64,000 nt of DNA from Gemmatimonadota bacterium (lineage in GTDB: Bacteria > Gemmatimonadota > Gemmatimonadetes > Gemmatimonadales > Gemmatimonadaceae), in the NCBI GenBank assembly GCA_026387915.1, contig JAPLKS010000017.1, positions 434,001-498,000 on the forward strand, read 5' to 3'. Below, in pieces: positions 8,456-15,940 of the stretch (the stretch's first letter is position 1; each line of letters begins with the position of its first letter). The translations under genes and the position numbers were made by a program. The notes below the pieces were generated by a model. That model did not search any database. It was not told the DNA's origin and saw nothing but the letters and a program-made list of their open reading frames with translations.

Positions 8456-9082
8456 ATGTACAGCGCCGTTCATTTCACAATGGAATGGACCAGACCCGTG
8501 AATCGTCTAACAGCTGTGAGCCTGCCACACACCGACGATCTCGAGCTCCTCAAGCGCGCCTCTGACGGCGACGACTCCGCGTTCCGCGTGCTCGTCGAAC
8601 GCCACGAGTCTGCGGTGGCACGCGTCGTGACAGCCATGCTTGGCCCCGGGGATGATGCCGACGACGTTGGGCAGGAGACCTTCGTTCGACTCTTTCAGGC
8701 TAAACAGGATTTTCGCGGCGAGTCGCAACTGCGCTCCTACCTCACACGAATCGCGATCAACCGTTGTTGCGACGTTCTGGACCGTCGCAAACGGCAAGCC
8801 ACCTGGCTCCGCCTCACCGGCAGCGATGACGACACCACGGTGCACCTCGCCGCGCCGGAGCCCACGGAATCCGTCGAAATCGCCGAGCGGAATGAAGCGC
8901 TCCGCTTGGCCGTCGAATCTCTAGATGCGAAACACAAGGCGGTGGTGGTGCTCCGCATTCTCGAGGAACGCTCCACACGAGACACGGCCGCGCTCCTCGG
9001 CGTCCCCGAGGGCACGGTGATGAGTCGATTGACCCGAGCACTCAGCAAACTCAAAGTGACACTTGGACCGGAGTTCATGTGA
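8456..9082 (+). CDS. ECF-type RNA polymerase sigma factor
   Basis: A 208-residue extracytoplasmic-function sigma factor containing only regions 2 and 4. Region 2 includes DSAFRVLVERHESAVARVV and DDADDVGQETFVRLFQ, with a cysteine pair in INRCCDVLDRRKR. Region 4 includes LDAKHKAVVVLRILEERS and the helix-turn-helix LLGVPEGTVMSRLTRALSKL. Shorter starts at 8480 (ATG) or 8498 (GTG) are possible because no clear ribosome site precedes 8456. The next gene starts inside its stop codon (GTGA), the usual place for an anti-sigma factor. It should direct a small envelope- or redox-stress regulon including its own operon (inference). Confidence 0.9.
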   Translation: MYSAVHFTMEWTRPVNRLTAVSLPHTDDLELLKRASDGDDSAFRVLVERHESAVARVVTAMLGPGDDADDVGQETFVRLFQAKQDFRGESQLRSYLTRIAINRCCDVLDRRKRQATWLRLTGSDDDTTVHLAAPEPTESVEIAERNEALRLAVESLDAKHKAVVVLRILEERSTRDTAALLGVPEGTVMSRLTRALSKLKVTLGPEFM

Positions 9083-9432
9083 CCCATAACCGAGATGATC
9101 GCGCGCGCTTGCAGCAAGTGCTCAGCGCGCCCCAGCGCGACCAGTTCTCGCCCGGATTTTCCGAGCGCGCACTGGCACGCGTGCGCGCCGCGCAGCGCGA
9201 GAGCGCACAGGGCACGGCGTCGTTTGATGCCGCCGTCGCACACCTCTCGACGAGGCTCCTCCCGCTCGCCGCTGCCGCAGCACTCGTGTTGGCCGTACTC
9301 GATATTCGCCACACGAGTGAAGGGCAGTCGCTCGCGCGCTCGCTGTTTAGTTCGAACGCCTCGCGCACCATGCCATCGTCGCTCAACGACACCTATGGAC
9401 TCGGCACCATCGCCGTGTCGAACCCGGAGTAA
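9079..9432 (+). CDS. Single-pass membrane protein, candidate anti-sigma factor
   Basis: A 117-residue protein with a charged cytoplasmic N-terminus (about 70 residues, including RDQFSPGFSERALARVRAAQ), one membrane helix (LLPLAAAAALVLAVLDI) and a short Ser/Thr-rich periplasmic tail. Size, topology and coupling to the ECF sigma gene (GTG start inside the TGA stop, 9079-9082) match anti-sigma factors. No zinc-binding HxxxCxxC motif is present, so it would be a non-ZAS type. Function is inferred from context only. Confidence 0.6.
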   Translation: MTHNRDDRARLQQVLSAPQRDQFSPGFSERALARVRAAQRESAQGTASFDAAVAHLSTRLLPLAAAAALVLAVLDIRHTSEGQSLARSLFSSNASRTMPSSLNDTYGLGTIAVSNPE

Positions 9433-9438
9433 CTCGAT

Positions 9439-9849
9439 ATGCGTATCGATGCCAAAGCCCGCATCGCCATCGCGGTCACCTTCGTGCTCGGCGCCGCGAT
9501 TGGCGCTTTTGGTGCGGCCGAAGTGCTGCGCCCACGCGGCCCCGGACCGGAGGGCGGTGCACCCCCCGGCGAGCTCCCACGTTTTGTGATCGACATGGAA
9601 CGCTATCTGCAGCTGCGTGACTCCGTGCAGCGGCACGCCATGCGTCCCCTGCTGCTTGGCTCCGATTCGGTGAATCGCGCGACCGTGCAACGCGCCGAGG
9701 AGGCGATGCGCGATCAGTTGAAGCGACTTCGCACGGATGCGTCACCCCTTCTCGACGCACAACAGTTACAGCGACTCGACCGGTTCATCGAAGATCGGGC
9801 GGTCAACCGCAGGCCGCGCCCACGGTTGGGCCCAGGCAACCCATTCTAA
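9439..9849 (+). CDS. Small helical periplasmic sensor-like protein
   Basis: A 136-residue protein with one N-terminal hydrophobic segment (IAIAVTFVLGAAIGAFGAA), a Pro/Gly linker and an amphipathic helical body (RFVIDMERYLQLRDSVQRHA, then LLDAQQLQRLDRFIED) ending in an Arg/Pro tail. The helical body with an LxxxQLxxLDRF segment is reminiscent of Spy/CpxP/CnrX-type metal or stress sensors, but key residues cannot be confirmed. It starts 6 bp after the candidate anti-sigma gene, so it is probably a third component of the same signalling operon. Confidence 0.5.
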   Translation: MRIDAKARIAIAVTFVLGAAIGAFGAAEVLRPRGPGPEGGAPPGELPRFVIDMERYLQLRDSVQRHAMRPLLLGSDSVNRATVQRAEEAMRDQLKRLRTDASPLLDAQQLQRLDRFIEDRAVNRRPRPRLGPGNPF

Positions 9850-9863
9850 AGTCAGGAGGCTGT

Positions 9864-10355
9864 TTGTCAGTTCGACGTGGCGTAGCAATGCTGGCGGTGG
9901 GCGCATCGGTCGCCTGCGCGACGACGGTGCGAGCACAAGCACCCGGCGACCGAGTTCGCGTGCATCTCCTCGGCCTCCGCCTTGTGGAGGACACCGTGAT
10001 GAGCTGGACCAGTGACTCCCTGGTCGGACGGCACGGGCTGGCCGTGTCTCGCACACAGATTGTGTCGCTCGACGTGTGGCAGCCACGCCCATTTCTCAAG
10101 AGTTGGATGCGATTCGGCGGCATGGGCATCGGCGCCACCAGCTTCATTGAGCGGGTCTCACAATCTCGGGGTTCTGCTTCGACGCCGAATTCACAGGACA
10201 AATCGATGGTCGCCACCATTGCCATCGGCGTCGGCGTGGGGCTCGCGGCCGCCATCGTCGAACGCGCGCTGCACCTCGGTGAGTGGGTGGCGATCGCGGA
10301 AGAGGGCGCGCCACACGGCCCACCGCCAGGCGCGCCACCAGTCGCTCGGCCCTAA
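9864..10355 (+). CDS. Exported protein of unknown function in the ECF operon
   Basis: A 163-residue protein read from a TTG preceded by a perfect AGGAGG at 9854-9859, eight bases upstream. Residues 1-24 are a signal peptide ending in TTVRAQA. The body has short beta strands (RVRVHLLGLRLVEDTVMSW, SRTQIVSLDVW) and one glycine-rich hydrophobic helix (IAIGVGVGLAAAIVERAL) that may insert in the membrane. The tail is Pro-rich. I recognise no family. It is the last gene of the ECF sigma operon and faces the tRNA operon terminator. Confidence 0.6.
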   Translation: MSVRRGVAMLAVGASVACATTVRAQAPGDRVRVHLLGLRLVEDTVMSWTSDSLVGRHGLAVSRTQIVSLDVWQPRPFLKSWMRFGGMGIGATSFIERVSQSRGSASTPNSQDKSMVATIAIGVGVGLAAAIVERALHLGEWVAIAEEGAPHGPPPGAPPVARP

Positions 10356-10383
10356 GCGATCCGCCGCGCAACGCCCGTCCAAC

Positions 10384-10422
10384 AAAAAAACGGCCACCCC
10401 AGACGATGAGGGGTGGCCGTTT
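10384..10422 (-). terminator. Intrinsic terminator of the tRNA/TPR operon
   Basis: A 13-bp perfect stem (10388-10400 and 10410-10422, core CGGCCACCCC) reads on the minus strand into a run of seven T. It lies just after tRNA-Pro. It also faces the end of the plus-strand ECF operon. Confidence 0.9.
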
Positions 10423-10425
10423 CAG

Positions 10426-10499
<74 letters not shown>

Positions 10500-10537
10500 A
10501 TTGTTCGGTAAAGTCTTCGTCCAGCACGTTCATGTGA

Positions 10538-10611
10538 TGCGCCCGCAGGGATTCGAACCCCGAACCTTCTGATCCGTAGTCAGATGCTCTATCCAGTTGA
10601 GCTACGAGCGC
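10538..10611 (-). tRNA. tRNA-Arg (anticodon ACG)
   Basis: A 74-nt cloverleaf with acceptor stem GCGCTCG/CGGGCGC (one G-U pair), anticodon loop CTACGGA (ACG, presumably edited to ICG by TadA) and T-arm GGTTCGAATCC. Discriminator A, no encoded CCA. It lies 38 bp from tRNA-Pro. Confidence 0.97.
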
Positions 10612-10622
10612 CCATCAACTCA

Positions 10623-10642
10623 CTCGCCCCTCTCGGGGCGAG
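10623..10642. terminator. Hairpin between the TPR gene and tRNA-Arg
   Basis: A perfect 8-bp stem CTCGCCCC/GGGGCGAG with a 4-nt loop separates the TPR stop codon from tRNA-Arg. No T run follows on the minus strand, so it may be an RNA-processing or mRNA 3'-end hairpin rather than a full terminator. Confidence 0.4.
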
Positions 10643-10668
10643 CATCAAAAGTTAGACGTTTGGCACCC

Positions 10669-12282
10669 TTACTTCAAGGGCAACGGAGCGTATTTCACGC
10701 CCAGAACGCCACCCTTCGGCAGTTCGGCCTTGAACTTCCCCGTCTGACCTGCGGCTACGCTCTCCGTCGTCGCCGTCACCTTCCCCTGCGACGCCCCGTC
10801 CTTGCCCAAGAAGTCGAGCTCGATGGTGTACGTGCGAGCCACCTTCGAACGGTTCTCAATTTCCCCTTCGACGTTCGTCTTTTCCTTCAAACGGTCCACC
10901 GACGTGAAGGCCAAACGATACGGCATGTCCTCGGCCTGTTTGCCCCACGCGTTCACTGTGTCGATGAGCGCCTTCTGGATGTTGCGGTGGAACGCCACCG
11001 AGTCACGCAGCAACTTCTTGGTGGCGACGTCCGCCTTGGCAAAGCGCGTCGCGGAGTCCTTCTGCACGCGCGCCACCTGCACGCCGACCGTGTCCGCGAA
11101 CCCCTTGTAGGCATACGCAAACAACATGAGGTTGTCCGGGTTCGCCGGGTCGAGCGCGACGAGCTGCTTCACCACCGGCACCATCACCGACGGACGATGC
11201 GCTTCGTACAGCATCGCCGCGTAGTTGTAGAGGTAGTCGCGCGAGTACGGGTTCTTTTTGGAGGCTTCGCCAAAGAGCGTCACCGCGTCGAGCGTCTTGC
11301 TGGCACGCGTCGCGAGCACGCCGGCCTGCGCGAGCGCAACGTCGCTGAACTTGTCGAGCGATCCCTTCACAAGGTCGAGCACCTGCGTGTTCAGCGATTC
11401 ATCCTTGAGCACCGCGGCATTGATCTGAATGCCGTTGAGCGCAAAGGGCGCCTCTTCCGAGCTCGGATATTCCTTGGCCACGGCGACGTACGCCGCAGCT
11501 GAGCCGCGGTAGAACGCCTGCTTCTTGGCGGGGTCCTTTTCGGCCTGACCAAAGTCCTGCTGTTCGCGCCCGAGGTTGAACATCAGGTTCGCGCGCACGG
11601 CGTCGTTGAGCGTGTCGCCCGCGAGCTTTTCCACGGCGGACTGCAGGTTCTTCACCACGCCTTCAGCGTTGTTCTTGGCCTTGGCCGTGCGCCAGAGGAC
11701 GTCGTACGGCTGCGGGCCTTCCTTGTACAGGATAAGCGCGCGGCTGGCCATCTTCTCGGCGTCGTCGAGCTTGTTCGCGCCAAGCGCCTTGTAGGCGTTC
11801 TGGATGTTGGCCATGTACGGCTTGTACTGGCGCCATTCGTCCACGTCTTTCTTGCACTGCGGGTTTCCCTTCTCCACAATCGTGAGGAGGGAATCAAAGG
11901 CGACGAGCAGATCAACGTTGGCGGCCTTGTCGCCCGGCAGCCCGAGGGCGCCGCGCGTCTGCACTTCGCCACCATGCTCGATGGCGAGCGCATAGAACTG
12001 CGCCAGCAGGTAGTCGCGGCCGAGCGCGTTCGACGCGGCGCGCGCGTCAAACAGCAGCTTGGTGGCTTCTTGGATGGCCTTGATCGCCTCGGCGTCTGAC
12101 TTGGCGTTGAGGACCTTGGTGCGCTGCAGATTGGCGATGCCAAGCTGCTGCGGCTGCATCAACTCAATGGGGCAGGAGACCGCCGCAGCCGCTTGGGCGG
12201 CGGCTGGCTGCTGAGCGGCGAGCGGCGCGATGGTGGACAGCGTCGCAAGGACGAGCGCGAAAACCGAGCGGTGAGCGGTCAT
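10669..12282 (-). CDS. Secreted TPR-repeat protein
   Basis: A 537-residue exported protein. The N-terminus has a signal peptide (MTAHRSVFALVLATLSTIAP, cut near LAAQQ) and an Ala/Gln-rich linker. Residues about 50-420 are helical pairs of tetratricopeptide type (NIQNAYKALGANKLDDAEKM, DYLYNYAAMLYEAHRPSVMV, LVALDPANPDNLMLFAYAY). The last about 90 residues are beta-rich (VARTYTIELDFLGKDGASQG) and resemble an FxLYD-like domain. It probably scaffolds periplasmic protein complexes; no partner can be named. It sits between tRNA-Val (70 bp upstream) and tRNA-Arg (57 bp downstream) on the same strand, with no strong terminator until after tRNA-Pro, so it may be transcribed within the tRNA operon. Confidence 0.75.
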   Translation of the reverse strand: MTAHRSVFALVLATLSTIAPLAAQQPAAAQAAAAVSCPIELMQPQQLGIANLQRTKVLNAKSDAEAIKAIQEATKLLFDARAASNALGRDYLLAQFYALAIEHGGEVQTRGALGLPGDKAANVDLLVAFDSLLTIVEKGNPQCKKDVDEWRQYKPYMANIQNAYKALGANKLDDAEKMASRALILYKEGPQPYDVLWRTAKAKNNAEGVVKNLQSAVEKLAGDTLNDAVRANLMFNLGREQQDFGQAEKDPAKKQAFYRGSAAAYVAVAKEYPSSEEAPFALNGIQINAAVLKDESLNTQVLDLVKGSLDKFSDVALAQAGVLATRASKTLDAVTLFGEASKKNPYSRDYLYNYAAMLYEAHRPSVMVPVVKQLVALDPANPDNLMLFAYAYKGFADTVGVQVARVQKDSATRFAKADVATKKLLRDSVAFHRNIQKALIDTVNAWGKQAEDMPYRLAFTSVDRLKEKTNVEGEIENRSKVARTYTIELDFLGKDGASQGKVTATTESVAAGQTGKFKAELPKGGVLGVKYAPLPLK

Positions 12283-12352
12283 GGCGAAACCAGGGAAGAG
12301 GTGATGCGTGGCACAGAAAACGAACGCCCCACGAGAAGACCCCGTGAGGCGA

Positions 12353-12426
12353 TGGGCGGTACAAGACTCGAACTTGTGACCTCCACGATGTCAACGTGGC
12401 GCTCTAACCAACTGAGCTAACCGCCC
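12353..12426 (-). tRNA. tRNA-Val (anticodon GAC)
   Basis: A 74-nt cloverleaf with acceptor stem GGGCGGT/ACCGCCC, D-arm AGCTCAGTTGGTTAGAGC, anticodon stem CCACG/CGTGG with loop TTGACAT (GAC) and T-arm AGTTCGAGTCT. Discriminator A, no encoded CCA. Confidence 0.97.
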
Positions 12427-12549
12427 CGAAAGACAGAGGTTGCCGATCATGCCACGGGAACGCGCGGAGGTACCTCGAGCGTTGAACCCCCAACGGCTTC
12501 CAACCGGATACTTCAGCGTTTCTTCAATACTGGTCCTACGGCCCTTCAG

Positions 12550-12622
12550 AGCGGGAAACGGGACTCGAACCCGCGACCCCAACCTTGGCAAGGTTGTGCT
12601 CTACCAACTGAGCTATTCCCGC
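12550..12622 (-). tRNA. tRNA-Gly (anticodon GCC)
   Basis: A 73-nt cloverleaf with acceptor stem GCGGGAA/TTCCCGC, anticodon stem CAACC/GGTTG with loop TTGCCAA (GCC) and T-arm GGTTCGAGTCC. The discriminator is T (U), as usual for bacterial tRNA-Gly. No encoded CCA. Confidence 0.97.
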
Positions 12623-12710
12623 AAAATGAGCGAACTGACGGAACCGTGCGTTCCTATCAGGTCACCCGGATCCACACGTCAGGCAGCTCTCAAGGTCAGC
12701 AGCCGGACGA

Positions 12711-12783
<73 letters not shown>

Positions 12784-12885
12784 GCCGCGGCGAGCACTGG
12801 TTAGCAGCCGAAACCGCTCACCAGCCGCTACCGACAGGAACCAAAAAAGCTATTCAGGTGTCGGAGAGGGGTCAAGTGATAAGTG

Positions 12886-12914
12886 TTGAATATTTGGTGA
12901 TAAAGCGTTATTTT
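12886..12914 (+). promoter_or_regulatory. Sigma-70-type promoter of the primary-type sigma gene
   Basis: TTGAAT (12886-12891) and TATTTT (12909-12914) are separated by exactly 17 bp inside an AT-rich island, about 100 bp upstream of the ATG at 13016. The atpA promoter candidate uses the same TATTTT -10 and 17-bp spacer. The leader contains small GC hairpins (for example GCGGGCA/TGCCCGC at 12965-12982). Confidence 0.55.
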
Positions 12915-13015
12915 TTCAGTCCTTTTCGTCCCCCGACTGCGGGGGATCACACGGGCGCGCTCCGCGGGCATTCCTGCCCGCTCCTCCGCGCCTCACCTCG
13001 GGAGACGATGCCGCA

Positions 13016-14230
13016 ATGACGACTCCGCGCTCAAAGCGCGGCAAGGCGACTGCCGCGCCTGCCCGTGCCAAACCCTCCGCAAAGAAAGCGGCGTCCGTTC
13101 CTTCCGCCAAAGCCGCAGCAGCTAAAGCCTTGCCAACCAAGACCGTCACACCTAAAACCGCAGCATCCAAGACCGTCGCGTCAAAGGCCGCCCTGCCTAA
13201 GGCCGCTGCCAAGCCGGTCTCTGTGGCCAAATCCGCACCGGCTTCCAAGGCCGCTCCGGCAAAGGGTGCGGTTGCGAAAGTCGCCCCGGCCAAAGCTGCA
13301 CCCGCAAAGGCACCCGCCCCTCCTGGAAAAGCACTCGTGACTTCTCTTGCTCCAAAGGCCCGCCGTCGTCGTGCCGCACCTGCCGGCATTGCCCCTAGCG
13401 AGCCGGAACGCGACATCCTCGATCAGTACCTGTACGAAGTGTCCACCTATCCGCTCCTCAAGGGCACCGAAGAAATCGACATCGCCCGCAAAATTCGCGC
13501 GGGCGACGCCGATGCGCTTCAGGAACTGGTCAAGCGCAACCTGCGCTTCGTCATTTCCGTCGCCAAGAAGTACCAGAATCGCGGGCTGCCCCTCATCGAT
13601 CTCATCGGTGAAGGCAACGTCGGCCTCCTCACAGCCGCCCGAAAGTTCGATCCCGACCAAGGCGTCAAGTTCATCTCGTACGCCGTGTGGTGGATCCGTC
13701 AGGCCATCCTGAGCTCGCTCGCTCGTCAGGGCCGTACCGTGCGCGTGCCGCTCAACCGCACGGCCGACCTCTCGCGCATCATCAAGGCCAGTGAAATCCT
13801 GCGCCAAAAAATGCGGCGCGAGCCCACGCCAGAAGAACTGGCGCAGGTTACCGGCCTTTCCGTAGACGTCGTGCAGTCGCTCGCCGCCCTCAATACGGGT
13901 GACGTGCGCCTCGATGCCCCCATGGACCCGGACGGCGATCGCTCGCTCATCGAGCGCTTCGTGGCCGACGAAATGCCGGACACCGAAGAAGAAGCGATGA
14001 ACCGCTTCCTCACCGACGAAATCGAACAAGCGCTCAACACGCTCCCGCCGCGTGACGCAAAGGTTCTGCGCCTCTACTTCGGTCTCGAAGGGGGTCGCGA
14101 ACACACGCTCGAAGAAATCGGTTCCATGCTCGGCGTCACGCGCGAACGCGTCCGCCAGCTGCGCGACCGGGCCCTCAAGCGCCTCCGCGAAGGCGATGTG
14201 GGTAGAGCACTCGGATCGTTCGCTTCGTAG
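13016..14230 (+). CDS. rpoD: Primary-type (RpoD-like) sigma factor with Lys/Ala-rich N-terminal tail
   Basis: A 404-residue sigma-70 of group 1/2. Region 1.2/2 spans about residues 131-250 (DILDQYLYEVSTYPLLKG, NLRFVISVAKKYQNRG, DLIGEGNVGLLTAARKFD, SYAVWWIRQAI). Region 3 follows (REPTPEELAQVTGLSVDVVQ), and region 4 (LPPRDAKVLRLYFGLEGG, EIGSMLGVTRERVRQLRDRA) closes the protein. Region 1.1 is missing. In its place residues 1-125 are almost entirely Lys, Ala, Pro, Ser, Thr and Val in repeated KAAPAK-like units, ending in RRRR, like histone H1 or bacterial H1-like tails. Whether it is the only primary sigma factor or an RpoD paralogue cannot be told from this window. It has its own promoter and terminator. 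Confidence 0.88.
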   Translation: MTTPRSKRGKATAAPARAKPSAKKAASVPSAKAAAAKALPTKTVTPKTAASKTVASKAALPKAAAKPVSVAKSAPASKAAPAKGAVAKVAPAKAAPAKAPAPPGKALVTSLAPKARRRRAAPAGIAPSEPERDILDQYLYEVSTYPLLKGTEEIDIARKIRAGDADALQELVKRNLRFVISVAKKYQNRGLPLIDLIGEGNVGLLTAARKFDPDQGVKFISYAVWWIRQAILSSLARQGRTVRVPLNRTADLSRIIKASEILRQKMRREPTPEELAQVTGLSVDVVQSLAALNTGDVRLDAPMDPDGDRSLIERFVADEMPDTEEEAMNRFLTDEIEQALNTLPPRDAKVLRLYFGLEGGREHTLEEIGSMLGVTRERVRQLRDRALKRLREGDVGRALGSFAS

Positions 14231-14253
14231 CAGGCTGCGGAGCGCACAAAACG

Positions 14254-14284
14254 AGCGGGGCGCCGGCATAGCCGGCGCCCCGCT
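14254..14284 (+). terminator. Intrinsic terminator of the sigma factor gene
   Basis: A 14-bp perfect stem AGCGGGGCGCCGGC (14254-14267 with 14271-14284) has an ATA loop, is preceded by AAAAC and followed by TTGT, 24 bp after the stop codon. Confidence 0.85.
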
Positions 14285-14362
14285 TTGTACAGGCAACGGC
14301 GAGTGGACCGTATACCTTTTTCGGCTATCCGTACCTGCCGTTGTACGCTCCGCCTGTTAGAA

Positions 14363-14404
14363 ACGGATAACGGTTAACGGACGACTGTCTACCAGTGTCT
14401 ACCA
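14363..14404. repeat. Degenerate 7-bp repeat tract (AC-N-G-NNN family)
   Basis: About six units in phase (ACGGATA, ACGGTTA, ACGGACG, ACTGTCT, ACCAGTG, TCTACCA) lie between two terminators, in noncoding DNA. The unit matches the tracts in the atp operon spacers. Confidence 0.55.
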
Positions 14405-14420
14405 GGACGTGAGCGAAACG

Positions 14421-14452
14421 AAAACGGGGCCGCCCGAAGGCGGCCCCGTTTT
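14421..14452 (-). terminator. Intrinsic terminator of SusC/D locus 1
   Basis: A 14-bp perfect stem AAAACGGGGCCGCC (14421-14434 with 14439-14452) forms a TTCG tetraloop on the minus strand and ends in TTTTCGTTTC, just downstream of the SusD stop codon. Confidence 0.87.
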
Positions 14453-14473
14453 CCCATCATACGACGAACGAAC

Positions 14474-15886
14474 TCAGCAACCCGGACCAGCGATCGCGCC
14501 CGTCTTACCAGCCCGCGACAGGCACTCGGCCTGCGGGATCGGAATGACCTTGGCCACAAAGTGCGTGGGCAAGTCGAGCGGGAGCTCGCCGAGCAGGCCG
14601 TAGCGGCGCATATCGACCCAACGGAAGCCTTCCATCAGCGTCGAATAGCGCTTCTCGTACAGAATGCCGTGCAGAATCGCCGAGGCCGAGCTGGCGGCCG
14701 TCAACGTGCTGGCCGGCAGACCGCCCGAGACCGTGCGGAGGATGTTCATGTCCGCAATGGCACCGGCGTTGTCACCGGATCCAAGCTTCGCTTCTGCGCG
14801 AAGGGCGATCAATTCTTCGTTGCGAACCACGGCCATCGGGCTGCTGGCGTTGGCCCAGATGCTATAGCCGAGCGAGGAGCTGATGCCGAGGTTCTGCGGC
14901 GCGTTGCGCACCGGCGCCGTGCGAATCTTGGCCGTGTAACGGTCGTCCGGATTGCCGTCGGCCTTCAGCTGCGCATCCGTCTGAATCGACGGGTGGGCAT
15001 ACAGATCGAGGACCGTGGCGGCATTCAGGCCGTTGGTCGCATCACCCGAGGCGCTCGAATAGATGTGGTACACACCCACATCGAGGGCCGCGCGCGACGT
15101 GGCGGCGGGATTGATGAACGACTTGCTGAGCGCCGACAGTGCGGTCGCCCACGCGGCGGCACCGCCGCCGGACGTGGCATAGTACGCCGCGGCGCGGGCC
15201 TTGAGGGCCTGCGTGTACGTGGCGAACGTCGCCGGGGTGTTGAAGCCCGCGTAGCCCGCGTGCAGCGAGATCGGGAACGACGAACCACCGGCGGCCAGCT
15301 TGCTCGCGGCGTCATCAAACGTCGCGAGGATGTACTTGTACACGGAATCGCGCGAGACAAACGGCGCCAGTTCGGCGGCGTTTTCCTTGATCTCGGTGAT
15401 CGCGCCCAGCGTGTCGCGGGTCATGATCACTTCGAGCAACTCGGCGGCTTCCAACGTCCGCGCAAAGCCGAGCGCCGCATTCTTCTGCGCGTCGGAGAGG
15501 CTGGCTCCTGCCACCGTCTTGCGGAAGTTGTAGTTGTCGCGGAGCGCGTTGTACTGCGTGCCCCAATCGCCGCTGGCAAAGCCGGACGGGTCGATCACGG
15601 CCTTGCCGCCCACGACGATACCAATGAGGTAGTGCGACGTGTAGCGGGCATCGGTCGGGAAGTAGAAGAACGCTTCGCGGCCGAACGTCCCGACGTCACG
15701 AATGAAACCCGCGCGGCTGCCACGGTGATCGATCGTGAGTCCCGTGGCCAGCAGCTGCAACGCCTGCGGATCACCCGCGGCGGCCTGCACCGTCGGGCTG
15801 TTGGGGTTGCCAATCGCGAGCTGCTTGTCGCTGCACGCCGCCAACGTCAGGGCGCCCAGCGCAACGCTCATCAAGCGAATACGCAT
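14474..15886 (-). CDS. SusD/RagB-like surface lipoprotein (locus 1)
   Basis: A 470-residue SusD-family lipoprotein that lids the SusC channel and binds ligand at the cell surface. I chose the ATG at 15886 because it follows GAGGA at good spacing and begins a clean lipoprotein signal (MRIRLMSVALGALTLAAC, Cys18); the frame is open further upstream. The mature start DKQLAIGNPNSPT is the usual SusD beginning. The body is helical with TPR-like pairs, and the C-terminus has the family block YEKRYSTLMEGFRWVDMRRY followed by PLDLP and PIPQAE. It follows its SusC partner by 54 bp and ends at a strong terminator. Substrate cannot be read from the sequence. Confidence 0.9.
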   Translation of the reverse strand: MRIRLMSVALGALTLAACSDKQLAIGNPNSPTVQAAAGDPQALQLLATGLTIDHRGSRAGFIRDVGTFGREAFFYFPTDARYTSHYLIGIVVGGKAVIDPSGFASGDWGTQYNALRDNYNFRKTVAGASLSDAQKNAALGFARTLEAAELLEVIMTRDTLGAITEIKENAAELAPFVSRDSVYKYILATFDDAASKLAAGGSSFPISLHAGYAGFNTPATFATYTQALKARAAAYYATSGGGAAAWATALSALSKSFINPAATSRAALDVGVYHIYSSASGDATNGLNAATVLDLYAHPSIQTDAQLKADGNPDDRYTAKIRTAPVRNAPQNLGISSSLGYSIWANASSPMAVVRNEELIALRAEAKLGSGDNAGAIADMNILRTVSGGLPASTLTAASSASAILHGILYEKRYSTLMEGFRWVDMRRYGLLGELPLDLPTHFVAKVIPIPQAECLSRAGKTGAIAGPGC

Positions 15887-15940
15887 CGAAGAAATCCTCG
15901 GCCCGCGAAGGCGGGTGGTTGGAATCAGAGTAGTCATGGC

